Below, in pieces: positions 44,782-54,062 of a stretch of DNA of 64,000 nucleotides. The stretch's first letter is position 1. Each line of letters opens with the position of its first letter. The notes below the pieces were generated by a model. That model was not told the DNA's origin. It searched no databases and was given only the letters and a program-made list of their open reading frames with translations. The position numbers and the translations under genes were made by a program. The DNA is from Ralstonia sp. A12 (GTDB lineage Bacteria > Pseudomonadota > Gammaproteobacteria > Burkholderiales > Burkholderiaceae): contig NZ_JSZO01000030.1 in NCBI RefSeq assembly GCF_000801955.1, positions 1 through 64,000 on the forward strand, in the 5' to 3' direction.

Positions 44782-45706
44782 ACGCCGTCCTTCCTGGCGA
44801 TGTGCCGCGCTGGTCGTGGCCCTGGCGCTGTCCGGTACGTTGACGGGCGGGGCGGTTGCGCAGGAGTTTGCCGGTGAGCCGCTGGCAGAGGGCGTCGTCT
44901 GGCAACCAGATGCCCTGCACAAGAATCCGAAGGGGACGTGGGACAGGCTCGGTGTCAGCAACCTGCTGGTGCAATGGACAGCCGTGGACGACGCGACCTT
45001 CGTGTCGGGCGCCCGGCCGTCGGCGGTGGCGCATGCCCCGGACTGGTCGCGCATTGCTGCCGAGCCCTGGGCGCGCAACGTCATCGTCGGGTTGGCCGGT
45101 GCATTTGATGAAACCTGGGCGCGCGCCCACGTTGAAGAGCTTGCCGAGCGCTCACGGCACCTGGTGTCGGTGCGCCCCCCCGTCAACGTTGAGGGCTGGT
45201 ACTTCCCGGTCGAAGTCGATCCCACGTGGAAGGACATGGCACGGCTCAAGCGCGCGCTGGACCGGTTGCCGCGGCCGCTGTGGATCAGCGTGTACGACCA
45301 CAGTGAACTTGGCGCCAAGGGCTTCGCCGATTGGGTTGCACGCTGGCTGCCCGCCGACGTGGGCGTGTTCTGGCAGGACGGTTGCGGCGCATTCAAGCGC
45401 GATCCGGCTACAGCGCGGGCCTATGCTGATGCGCTGGCCGGGCGCTTTGGCACCGAGCGCGTACGCGTGATTGCGGAGGCGTTTCGTCCCAAGCGCCGCG
45501 GCGGATTCCGCCCCGCCACTGCTTTTGAGCTGGCGCCGCAACTGGCGCGCTACCAGGGCTTCAAGGTTTATCTGTTCGACGGGCCGCACTACGTGTCGCC
45601 AACGCTCGTGGATGGACTGCTCAAGCACCCGCTGCGGAATACGCCGGGATTGGCGCTGGAGGCGCCGCAGCCTCCCGCAAAGATCGGGAGCGGGCAGGAT
45701 TCGTAG
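44774..45706 (+). CDS. Secreted TIM-barrel-like protein at the operon end (possible glycosidase)
   Basis: The 310-residue product starts within the last codons of the ligase gene (8-bp overlap). A signal peptide (LVVALALSGTLTGGAVAQ) is followed by a domain that reads as a (beta/alpha)8 barrel: NLLVQWTAVDD, NVIVGLAGAFDE, RPPVNVEGWYFPVEVDPTWKD, RPLWISVYDHS, DVGVFWQDGCGAF, RVRVIAEAFRP and GFKVYLFDGPHYVSPT. The general pattern resembles DUF4434-type glycoside-hydrolase-like proteins. A role in trimming or degrading the exopolysaccharide in the periplasm is the natural guess, but no glycosidase family can be named with certainty. Confidence 0.62.
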   Translation: MPERRPSWRCAALVVALALSGTLTGGAVAQEFAGEPLAEGVVWQPDALHKNPKGTWDRLGVSNLLVQWTAVDDATFVSGARPSAVAHAPDWSRIAAEPWARNVIVGLAGAFDETWARAHVEELAERSRHLVSVRPPVNVEGWYFPVEVDPTWKDMARLKRALDRLPRPLWISVYDHSELGAKGFADWVARWLPADVGVFWQDGCGAFKRDPATARAYADALAGRFGTERVRVIAEAFRPKRRGGFRPATAFELAPQLARYQGFKVYLFDGPHYVSPTLVDGLLKHPLRNTPGLALEAPQPPAKIGSGQDS

Positions 45707-45768
45707 GCACGCAGAGCCGAGCGGCCATTCAGGCGCGGATGGCGTTTGCGAATCTCGATCAGACCCAT

Positions 45769-45800
45769 GGCGCGGCGCTTTGAAGACGCCGCGTTTTTTA
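45769..45800 (+). terminator. Rho-independent terminator of the exopolysaccharide operon
   Basis: A 7-bp perfect stem CGCGGCG/CGCCGCG (45771-45777, 45787-45793) has a 9-nt loop and six T residues (45794-45799). It lies 65 bp after the last operon gene. Confidence 0.85.
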
Positions 45801-46086
45801 TCAAACGTTCATGTTGGGGCGATGCGGAAGCGCTCAAGTGCTTTCGTAGCGACGTCGCGCGTTGTGATTAAAACGCGTTAAGCCAGAATTCAAAAAGTTT
45901 CAGGCTCCAAGTAACGGAACGCTCATCTGCCAAACGCATGCATCCACTAGCATGCGATCCATCGCCAATCGACAACGTATCGATTGGATGCGCCGGGGGG
46001 ATTCCGGCCGAAGACAACGGGTGTTTCTGTTGACTGCGTAGTTGGCCCGGCCGGTGCAAATCGCATAGGACGATGGGAGCGGGCCC
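45801..46086. promoter_or_regulatory. Spacer before the vgrG island
   Basis: The 286-bp spacer contains no recognisable gene. It should hold the promoter of vgrG, but I see no convincing -35/-10 pair or known operator. The vgrG ATG is preceded by GGGAGCGGGCCC, which gives a GGGAG ribosome core. Confidence 0.3.
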
Positions 46087-48369
46087 ATGAGTTTCACAAC
46101 AACCGGAAACGGCAATGCGCCGTCCGGAAATTCTTTTCTGTCGACACTGTCCGGCAGCGGGTTGCAGGCGGGTACCAGCCTGCTGACGGATGCCGCGGGC
46201 ATGCTTGGCAACGTGCCGGGCGCAGGCCTGATCGGCGGTGCCGCGCGTGCGGCGCAACTCGCGCAGACGGGCATGTCGTTGCTCGGGCGCACGCCTGCGT
46301 CCATTGCCGATGCCATCAACGGCATGTCGGGTGCCAAGGCGCGGCTGACGCAGGACAGCCGTTTCGTGCGCATGGAGTCGCCGCTCGGGCACGACGTGCT
46401 GCTGGTCAACGCGCTGGTGGTGGACGAATACGTCAATCGCCTGCCGGAGATCCATCTCGATCTGCTCTCGCACCAGAGCGATATCGAGATCGACAAGATC
46501 GTCGGGCAGCAGGTGTCGGTGTCGCTGGAGCCGAAGTCGGCCGGGGGCCTGTTCGGCCAGTTGGCGGGCGGGCCGGAGATCGGCCAGCGCTACTTCCAGG
46601 GCTACGTTGCGTCGTTCGGGCGGGTGGGGCACCCGGGCGCTGTCACGCGCTACGAGATGACGGTGGTGCCGTGGTTCTGGTTCCTCACGCGCTCGACGGA
46701 TTGCCGCATCTTCCAGAACAAGACCGCTGAAGAGATCCTCTCGGAGATCTTTGTCGAACTTGGCTTTCATGACTTCGAATTCCATCTGAAGTCGGAACAG
46801 ACGCGGCTTGAGTACATCGTCATGTACCGCGAGTCCTACTACAACTTTTGCGCCCGCCTGATGGAGCAGGAGGGCATGCTCTGGACGCACCGTTACGAGA
46901 AAGACAAACACGTCCTCGTGATTGGCGACACCAACGATACGTTCAAGCCGATCGAGCCGGTCGATTCAATTCCGTACTACGGCGCGAGCGCCGCCAGCGA
47001 GCGCAACGGCATCGACCGTTGGGACGAGGCGTTCAACTTTCGCGTGGGCAAGATCACGTATCGGGATTTCAACTACGACACGCCATCGTCGCCGTTGATG
47101 CACGTGGAGGTGCCGACCACGCTGAAGAACCCCAACATCGGCGGCACCGAGCGCTACGAATACCATTCGCTCTACGACCACGGTGACGACGGCCGCCGCT
47201 ATGCACGCCAGGCGATGGAGGCAGAAGAAGCGCTGGCGCACCGCTTCAAGGGCACAGGGTTCGTGCAGGCGATGACTACGGGCGGACGCTTTCGGCTGAC
47301 CAATCACCCGGTATCCGCCTATGACGACAAGCCCTTCGTGCTCCTGCATGTGCGGCACCACGCGGTGAATGACTACACGCGCCAGGGCACCGAGCTGCCG
47401 TATCGCAACAGCTTTACCTGCCTGCCGGTGGAGGTGCCGTTCCGACCCGAGCGCCGCACGCCCAAGCCCTACATGTACGGCACGCAGGCAGCAGTGGTGG
47501 TGGGCCCCAAGGGCGAAGAAATCCATACCGACGGCAGCCGCGTCAAACTGCATTTCTACTGGGACAGGCGTGGCAAGCAGGATGGTTCCGACTCGATCTG
47601 GGTGCGCGTTTCGCAGCCGTGGGCAGGGGCGGGCTGGGGCGGCGCGGCCATCCCGCGTATTGGGCAAGAGGTGATTGTTGCCTTCAACGAGGGCGACCCG
47701 GACAACCCCGTGATCGTTGGGCGCGTCTTCAACGGCGAGGCCGCCAACCCCTACCACGGCGACAGCGGCCAGACCATGGGCATCCGCAGTCAGACGCACA
47801 AGGGCGGTGGCTCGAATGAGCTGCGCTTCTCTGACGTGAACGGCGCGCAGGAAGTCTTCATGCACGCACAGAAGGACATGAACACCGTCGTGCAGGATGC
47901 GCAGAGCACGCACGTGATCAAGGGCGACCGGACGATCCTGGTGTCGACGGGGGACCATGCAACGGAGGTGTCCACCGGCAACATGAGTGAAGCCGTCAAG
48001 GGCAACCACACCACACTGGTGACACAGGGTGACCACAAGACGCAGGTCGATACCGGCAACATGGAAACGACCGTCGGCAAGGGCGACAAGAAGCTCACCG
48101 TTGCCAAGGGCAACTACGAGACGACGGTGTCTGTGGGGGACCAGGCCCACACCGTGACCCAAGGCAATACGACGCAGAAGTCACCCGCAGGCGTGCACAC
48201 GATCGAAGCCAAGGAGCTGTGGATCAAGGTGGGCGGCGCGGGTGGCACGTCGATCCACATGACGGCCGATGCGATTGAACTGCACAAGGGCTCGTCCACC
48301 ATCCGGCTCGACGCAGCCGAGATCAAGATCCAGGCCTCCAACACCCATATCAACCCAGATAACGGCTGA
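46087..48369 (+). CDS. vgrG: T6SS spike protein VgrG
   Basis: The product has 760 residues. Residues 1-90 form a Gly/Ala-rich extension before the gp27-like domain, which begins at RFVRMESPLGHDVLLVNALV; most VgrGs start near that point. The gp27 core (LEYIVMYRESYYNFCARLME), the gp5-OB part (EIHTDGSRVKLHFYWDRRGK, DPDNPVIVGRVFNG) and a C-terminal beta-helix follow, the latter with GDxxTxVxxGN-type repeats from about 600. VgrG is the puncturing tip onto which the Rhs-PAAR effector is loaded. No other T6SS core gene is in the window, so this is an orphan island using a secretion system encoded elsewhere. Confidence 0.92.
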   Translation: MSFTTTGNGNAPSGNSFLSTLSGSGLQAGTSLLTDAAGMLGNVPGAGLIGGAARAAQLAQTGMSLLGRTPASIADAINGMSGAKARLTQDSRFVRMESPLGHDVLLVNALVVDEYVNRLPEIHLDLLSHQSDIEIDKIVGQQVSVSLEPKSAGGLFGQLAGGPEIGQRYFQGYVASFGRVGHPGAVTRYEMTVVPWFWFLTRSTDCRIFQNKTAEEILSEIFVELGFHDFEFHLKSEQTRLEYIVMYRESYYNFCARLMEQEGMLWTHRYEKDKHVLVIGDTNDTFKPIEPVDSIPYYGASAASERNGIDRWDEAFNFRVGKITYRDFNYDTPSSPLMHVEVPTTLKNPNIGGTERYEYHSLYDHGDDGRRYARQAMEAEEALAHRFKGTGFVQAMTTGGRFRLTNHPVSAYDDKPFVLLHVRHHAVNDYTRQGTELPYRNSFTCLPVEVPFRPERRTPKPYMYGTQAAVVVGPKGEEIHTDGSRVKLHFYWDRRGKQDGSDSIWVRVSQPWAGAGWGGAAIPRIGQEVIVAFNEGDPDNPVIVGRVFNGEAANPYHGDSGQTMGIRSQTHKGGGSNELRFSDVNGAQEVFMHAQKDMNTVVQDAQSTHVIKGDRTILVSTGDHATEVSTGNMSEAVKGNHTTLVTQGDHKTQVDTGNMETTVGKGDKKLTVAKGNYETTVSVGDQAHTVTQGNTTQKSPAGVHTIEAKELWIKVGGAGGTSIHMTADAIELHKGSSTIRLDAAEIKIQASNTHINPDNG

Positions 48370-48373
48370 CACC

Positions 48374-48796
48374 ATGTATCAGATGCAGGAAGGTTCCCTG
48401 TCGCTCCCGCCCGACTGGATCGACAAGTCGATGAACGTGTTCGTCTCTGCCGCAACCGGCACCGAGGGTGTGAGTTTTGTCGTGACGCGTGAACGTTTGC
48501 CGTGGGGCATGCAGTTTGCCGAGTACGCCACCAGCGAGCTGCAGAAGCTCGCCAAGCAGGTGCCGGACTACGAGGCCGTGGCCAGCAACGAGACCACGGT
48601 GTCCGGCCGCGCGGCGTATGCGCACGAATACAAGTGGTCGAACAACGGCCGGCCGCTACAGCAACTGCTCACGATGGTGGAAAACGGCAAGCAGGTGCTG
48701 ATGCTCACCTTCACCGCGCCCGGCGTGCTGAGCCCGAGCCAGAAGGCGCTGGTAGAAGGCGTCGTGCAGAGCCTGCGCTTGAACGCGCCGGCCTGA
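48374..48796 (+). CDS. EagR/DcrB-family T6SS effector chaperone
   Basis: The 140-residue product matches the DUF1795/DcrB fold (EGSLSLPPDWIDKSMNVFVS, then GKQVLMLTFTAPGVLSPSQK). In T6SS islands these EagR proteins hold the N-terminal transmembrane segments of Rhs/PAAR effectors before loading onto VgrG. Position between vgrG and an Rhs protein with two membrane regions fits exactly. The ATG at 48374 lies 4 bp after the vgrG stop. Confidence 0.85.
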   Translation: MYQMQEGSLSLPPDWIDKSMNVFVSAATGTEGVSFVVTRERLPWGMQFAEYATSELQKLAKQVPDYEAVASNETTVSGRAAYAHEYKWSNNGRPLQQLLTMVENGKQVLMLTFTAPGVLSPSQKALVEGVVQSLRLNAPA

Positions 48797-48809
48797 GCGC
48801 AGCGCTGTC

Positions 48810-51800
48810 ATGGCCGATCAAGATCCGAGCACGCCAACGTCACCCACCGGCCCGAGCGGTACCGCCGAGGAGCGCATCGCCGCGATCCAGCACCTGGAAG
48901 ACGGTGAGGCGAAGAAGCAGTCGCAGATGAAGTGGGTGGACGGTGCCAACTACGGCATGTTGGGCGCCGACGTTGGCTACGGTGCCTACGCGGCCGGCAC
49001 GGCTGCCACGGCGGCAGGTGCAACGGGTGCCGCCGCCGCCGGTGCCGCTGCGCTGGCCGCTGTGCCCGCTGTCGTTGCGCTGGGCGGTGCGTGGATACTC
49101 GGCAAGATCGGCGTGACCGGCGCCATGGCCGAAGGCGCTGAATGGCTTGGCGACAAGCTCGGCCTGACCATCGGCCGGGGCGATCCGCACCCCGCCTGCG
49201 TGGGCGATGACATTGCGCACTCGTCGGGCTTCTGGGGCATGGTGGCGGGGCTTGCCATTGGTGTGGCCATCGGCGCGATGGTTGCTGCCACTGTGGCCAC
49301 CGGTGGTCTGGCGGGCGCGGTGCTGGTGGGGGCTTGCATGGCGGGCGGCCTGAGCATCGGCAGCGCGTTGGCATCGGCCAGCCAGAGCATGGGCACCAAC
49401 TGCGGCAAGATCGCGTCGGGCTCGGGCAATGTCACGTTCGAGGGCAAAGCTGCCGCGCGTGTGACCGACATCATTGCCTGCGACAAACACCCCGGCCCAG
49501 AGCCCCTGGTAGAAGGCAGCTTGACCATCACGGTCAATCAACTGCCGATCGTGCGCATCGGCCATTCGAGCCATTGCAGCGGCAAGGTGAACTCCGGCCG
49601 CAAGAGCATCCTGATCGACAAGACCACCGGGCAGTTCGGCCCCAAGAATCCGGAGCTGACGGCGGGTGAGGAATTTGTCGCCGGGCTGGTGGGCGGGCTG
49701 CTTGGCGCCAAGCTGGGCGGCATGATTGGAGGCAAGGCGCCGGGCGAGCCGAACAAATCGGCGGAGCGTGATGGCGTCAAGGAGGAGACCGCGACCAAGT
49801 GCAACGATCCCATCGACGTTGCAACAGGGGAGATGGTGGAGATGCGTACAGACCTCTCCATTCCCGGCGTATTGCCGCTTGCGCTTGCGCGCCGCTATCG
49901 CACTCGCTCTGATGATGACGCCTTGCTGGGGCCGAAATGGTCGGTCAGTTGGTCACGGTGCCTGCGCCTGGATGAAGACCGACTCGTACGCTTCTTTGAT
50001 GGAGGCGGCCTCACCATCACCTTCGAAGCGCCGGATGCCGAGCTCAATGGCATCAACCTGCGCGAGCCCCGGTATCGGCTGGAGGGTACGCGAGCCGCAC
50101 CGCGCATCCTTGATGACGAGACACGGCAGATCATGGTGTTCGCGCCGCTGGTGGATGGTGGCGTCTCCCGCATCGAGCGCATCGAAGACTGGAACGGCAA
50201 CGCCATCGCCTTTGACTACGACGCGCACGGCCGCCTGGTCATGCTGCGGCATACGATCGGCTACGCGCTGATGTTGGACTATCGCGGCGCTGCGCGCACC
50301 GTGTCCAGCATCACGCTGCATGAGGTTTCTGGCGAGACGCGCCGTTTGGTCGACTACACCTATGACAACGGAATGCTTACGGGGGTATCGAGCTTCCAGC
50401 ACGGCCAGTTTCACTACACCTACGACGCGCATGGCTGGATGACGAGCTGGCGCGACGCCGATCAGACCGAGGTGCGCTACCGCTACGACAATGCCGGCCA
50501 GGTTGTTGAGACCGGAACGCAGCAGGGCTATCACACCGGACGCTTCGTCTACGAGGCGGGCCTGACGCGCATGTTTGATGCGGATGGCGAATGGGTCTAC
50601 GAGCACAACGCTGAAGGCCTGGTCACACGCGAAGTGGACCCGCTCGGACATGTCACGCAACGGGAGTGGCAGCTTGGACGTATGACGGCGCAGGTTGACG
50701 CGCTGGGGCGGCGCACTGAGTTCATCCACGATGCGCTGGGCAAGCTCACTGCCGTTCGTACGCCAACGGGTGCGACGACACAATTCAAGTACGACACCCA
50801 CCGACGGCTGGCCACCATTGTTGAGCCGGGCGGCGCTCGTTTGGTGCTCGAGTACGACCAACAGCATCGGCTGATTTCCCGCACCGATCCTGACGGAACG
50901 CTCAAGCGCTATCGCTACGGTGAGTACGGCGAGCTTCTCCGCGTGGTGGAAGGCGAGCACGAGACACGACTCCACTACGACGCCCAGCGCCTGCCGATGG
51001 AGATGCGCCTGCCGACGGGGGCGAAGCTCGGGACGCGGTTTGATGTGCTCGGCCGGCTGCTGGAGCAGACCGATGCTGAAGGCAACACAACACGCTACGA
51101 CCACACCGCCGGGGAGCGCAATCCTCGTGGCGGCATCACGCGCATTACGCTCGCAGACAACGCCGCCTACGACATTGCCTACAACCGTGAGGGATTGCCG
51201 GTCGAGCAGAAGGATCCACTGGGTCGGGTGACGCGCTACGACTACGGGCCATTCGACCTGTTGTTCGCCATCACCGATGCCATGGGTCGCACCACCCGCT
51301 TCGAGTACGACCATGCAACGCGGCCGACCAGAGTCATCAACGCGCTGGGCGAGACATGGGAGTACCGCTATGACGCCGCAGGTCGACTGATTGCCGAGAG
51401 CGACTGGGGCGGGCGCACCACCCGCTATGCACGTGATGCGGTCGGCCGACTGCTGACAAAGACACTCCCGGATGGGAGTACCTGGCGATACCGGTACGAC
51501 GCGGAAAATCGCCTGGTGGCATTGAACGCCGGCGACGTGAGGCTGATCTATCGTTACGATCGCGGGGGGCGCCTGAGCGTTGCAGCCGTACGATCCGATA
51601 CGACACACATCACACGGTTTCGCTACGACACCCATGGCCGCGTCATCGAGGAGGATCAGGCCGGACAGTTGCTGGCACATGTGTACGACGCAGGGGGCCT
51701 GCGCAGTGAGCGCAAGACGCCGCACCGTGCCACGCACTACGAGTACGACGCGCTGGGTGCGCTGACGCGCGTGGGCGCGCTCAACATCCAACGTGATGCG

Positions 51801-53252
51801 CACGGGCGAGAGGTGGGGCGGCAGGTTGGAGATTTCGTCTCGCAACGGCAGTACGACCCCGTTGGCAGAATCCTGCGCCAGACCGCTGGCCCGCGCTCAG
51901 CATTCGAGGCAATGCCGAGTGACCCGCTTCACGCACTCGAGCAGCTTGTCCGCCAGGGCTACCGCTACGATGCGGCGGGCCAACTCACGCATGCCGACAC
52001 AGAAGGTGGCAGCCTGGCCTATTCGTATGATTTGCGCGGGCAGGTTACGGCCTTGACCAGCGTCTGCCAGGGTGCGGAACACTATGCGTACGACGCAGCC
52101 CAGAACATCGCTGCCCATGGCAGGCAAGGCCCAGTGGATAGACATCACTACCTCCCAGGGGGGCTGCAGCAACGCGTGGGGCACGCGTCCTATCGCTATG
52201 ACGCGCGGGGCAGGGCGATCGAGAAAACTGTTGAGCGCCCGGGCTTCAGGCCCAAGACATGGCGCTACACGTGGGATGGATTGAACCGGCTGGTGAAGGT
52301 ACAGACACCCGAGAGCCGCGTTTGGGTGTATCGCTATGACGCATTCAACCGTCGTGTCGAGAAGATCGATACCGGCAGCGGCGAGGCGATCCAATTCCTT
52401 TGGGACGGATACACCCTTGCCGAGCGCTGGACACACAGGCGCGACGGCACGACAGGGCAGGTCGTCACGTGGCACATCACGCCGGAATCCGTGCCACTCG
52501 CGCAGGAAACAGATGCGGGCATGTATCCGATCACAACGGATCAGGTTGGATTGCCGAAAGCGATTTTCGATGCATCAGGCCGAACGGTTTGGCGGGCAGC
52601 GTACACGCTGTGGGGCAGCTTGCTTCCCGCAAGGCAGGCGGCCAATGATGCGGGAATCGATTCCACGCTGCGCTTCCCCGGCCAATGGGGCGATGAAGAG
52701 AGTGGCCTGAGCTACAACCTGCATCGCTACTATGATCCGGACGCCGGACAGTATCTCAGCCCCGATCCCTTGGGCCTGGAAGGCGGCTTACGCACGCATG
52801 GATATGTTGAAACGCCCAATGCCTGGGTTGATCCGTTCGGACTGGCTAAATGTCCGGTGCGCGAGGTCAACGGTACGAAGATCCATGGCACCGGGCAGAA
52901 GGATGGGACCCCTGGCCACGATCAGCTATCGGAGTTGATTGCCAACAAGCTGGCGATGAGTGGCAAGTTCACGGATGTCTATTTGAACCGCTCCTACAAC
53001 TTTGCCAATGGCAAGGGGGTGTCGATCAGACGCCCTGATATTATGGCCGTCGACGTGAACGGCAAGGTTCACGCGATCGAGCTGGCTTCCAAGACGGACA
53101 TGGGCGCCAAGCTGCCATCGCTGACGACGCGCAATCAGGCTGCCATGAATAACCTGCCGCCAGCCAAACAGGGTGAAATCATCGTGCTCGACCATCCGTA
53201 CGATGCCCCGACCATCAAGAGCGCGTTGGACCAACTGATTTCGATCATCTAG
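48810..53252 (+). CDS. Rhs-PAAR T6SS effector with PD-(D/E)xK-like nuclease tip
   Basis: The product has 1480 residues. Two hydrophobic regions (about 48-108 and 138-192) flank a prePAAR-like PACVGDDIAHSSG. PAAR follows (AARVTDIIACDKH, IGHSSHCSGK). The Rhs cage has many YDxxGR repeats and ends in DPLGLEGG and the core end DPFGLAKC. The last 133 residues (1348-1480) are the toxin: GTPGHDQLSELIANKL, then RRPDIMAVD with Asp1410 and IELASKTD with Glu1424 and Lys1428, the D...ExxxK layout of a PD-(D/E)xK nuclease. The toxin DNA looks lower in GC than the cage, the usual sign of exchanged tips. The membrane parts fit EagR chaperoning by the gene upstream. Confidence 0.87.
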   Translation: MADQDPSTPTSPTGPSGTAEERIAAIQHLEDGEAKKQSQMKWVDGANYGMLGADVGYGAYAAGTAATAAGATGAAAAGAAALAAVPAVVALGGAWILGKIGVTGAMAEGAEWLGDKLGLTIGRGDPHPACVGDDIAHSSGFWGMVAGLAIGVAIGAMVAATVATGGLAGAVLVGACMAGGLSIGSALASASQSMGTNCGKIASGSGNVTFEGKAAARVTDIIACDKHPGPEPLVEGSLTITVNQLPIVRIGHSSHCSGKVNSGRKSILIDKTTGQFGPKNPELTAGEEFVAGLVGGLLGAKLGGMIGGKAPGEPNKSAERDGVKEETATKCNDPIDVATGEMVEMRTDLSIPGVLPLALARRYRTRSDDDALLGPKWSVSWSRCLRLDEDRLVRFFDGGGLTITFEAPDAELNGINLREPRYRLEGTRAAPRILDDETRQIMVFAPLVDGGVSRIERIEDWNGNAIAFDYDAHGRLVMLRHTIGYALMLDYRGAARTVSSITLHEVSGETRRLVDYTYDNGMLTGVSSFQHGQFHYTYDAHGWMTSWRDADQTEVRYRYDNAGQVVETGTQQGYHTGRFVYEAGLTRMFDADGEWVYEHNAEGLVTREVDPLGHVTQREWQLGRMTAQVDALGRRTEFIHDALGKLTAVRTPTGATTQFKYDTHRRLATIVEPGGARLVLEYDQQHRLISRTDPDGTLKRYRYGEYGELLRVVEGEHETRLHYDAQRLPMEMRLPTGAKLGTRFDVLGRLLEQTDAEGNTTRYDHTAGERNPRGGITRITLADNAAYDIAYNREGLPVEQKDPLGRVTRYDYGPFDLLFAITDAMGRTTRFEYDHATRPTRVINALGETWEYRYDAAGRLIAESDWGGRTTRYARDAVGRLLTKTLPDGSTWRYRYDAENRLVALNAGDVRLIYRYDRGGRLSVAAVRSDTTHITRFRYDTHGRVIEEDQAGQLLAHVYDAGGLRSERKTPHRATHYEYDALGALTRVGALNIQRDAHGREVGRQVGDFVSQRQYDPVGRILRQTAGPRSAFEAMPSDPLHALEQLVRQGYRYDAAGQLTHADTEGGSLAYSYDLRGQVTALTSVCQGAEHYAYDAAQNIAAHGRQGPVDRHHYLPGGLQQRVGHASYRYDARGRAIEKTVERPGFRPKTWRYTWDGLNRLVKVQTPESRVWVYRYDAFNRRVEKIDTGSGEAIQFLWDGYTLAERWTHRRDGTTGQVVTWHITPESVPLAQETDAGMYPITTDQVGLPKAIFDASGRTVWRAAYTLWGSLLPARQAANDAGIDSTLRFPGQWGDEESGLSYNLHRYYDPDAGQYLSPDPLGLEGGLRTHGYVETPNAWVDPFGLAKCPVREVNGTKIHGTGQKDGTPGHDQLSELIANKLAMSGKFTDVYLNRSYNFANGKGVSIRRPDIMAVDVNGKVHAIELASKTDMGAKLPSLTTRNQAAMNNLPPAKQGEIIVLDHPYDAPTIKSALDQLISII

Positions 53253-53264
53253 GTGAACTGAACT

Positions 53265-54062
53265 ATGGCCGCAGGTTTGGCGATCTACGACACGGGCAGC
53301 ATCAGCCCGATCGAGGCATGCAGAATTGGTGAAGCATTTTTCGATGCCATTGGTGAGCGGGTTGCAAACGCTGCCTACTACCGATACGTCACCGTCAACG
53401 GGGAACAGGATGTCGAGCTGAAGGAGGTTCCTCTGCCGGAGTTGAGAGCCGGCTTGTCCTCCGGAGAGATGAAGGCCTTCAGACTGTACGCAGAAAAGCC
53501 GGGTGCCCAGCCATGGCTCGCGTCGTTCGGCTATATGACCGACGAGTTCGGCGGCTTTCATCACATGGATGCGCAGTGTACGGCCGACCTTGATGATGTC
53601 TACACGAAGCTTGTGCAGTACTTGAACGACGAGGTACCGCAGATCGCCTGTTCGTACGGAATGCTGTATCAGGCCAAGAAGGTTGCGGATGCCTTCTACT
53701 ACGCCGAGGGCGAAAACCTGGCGCGCCTGTTCGATTTTGAAGACCCGACCGTGTTCAAGCGCGATGCACCTGGTCGGTTCAAGGGGCCGGCACGTTATCG
53801 AAAAGACATCCTGAGGATGGTCTATCCGTGCAATGTCCTGAATGACTCACACTTGGATATCCAGATCCAGGGCACCTCGCTCAAGGCGTGGATCGCAAAC
53901 GCGCCGGATCGTGGGGCGCTGACAAGTGCCGGAGCCGGACTGTGGTTGTGGCAAGTCGAGGGGAGCAACATCGATAGCGTGAACCGCAGTTGCGGAGAGG
54001 CCGGCATTCTGCTGGCCTGGAAGCCACCCGCGCCTCAGAAAGCACGCAGAGCCTTGCCATGA
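53265..54062 (+). CDS. Putative immunity protein or island protein of unknown family
   Basis: The 265-residue protein directly follows the Rhs toxin gene (12-bp gap) and has no signal peptide or membrane helix. It starts AAGLAIYDTGSISPIEACRI. I cannot name the family with certainty; some sequence features recall Imm52-type immunity proteins. Position after a toxin tip is the main argument for an immunity role, which would need a cytoplasmic protein that blocks the nuclease. It is translationally coupled to the TPR gene (ATGA). Confidence 0.55.
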   Translation: MAAGLAIYDTGSISPIEACRIGEAFFDAIGERVANAAYYRYVTVNGEQDVELKEVPLPELRAGLSSGEMKAFRLYAEKPGAQPWLASFGYMTDEFGGFHHMDAQCTADLDDVYTKLVQYLNDEVPQIACSYGMLYQAKKVADAFYYAEGENLARLFDFEDPTVFKRDAPGRFKGPARYRKDILRMVYPCNVLNDSHLDIQIQGTSLKAWIANAPDRGALTSAGAGLWLWQVEGSNIDSVNRSCGEAGILLAWKPPAPQKARRALP

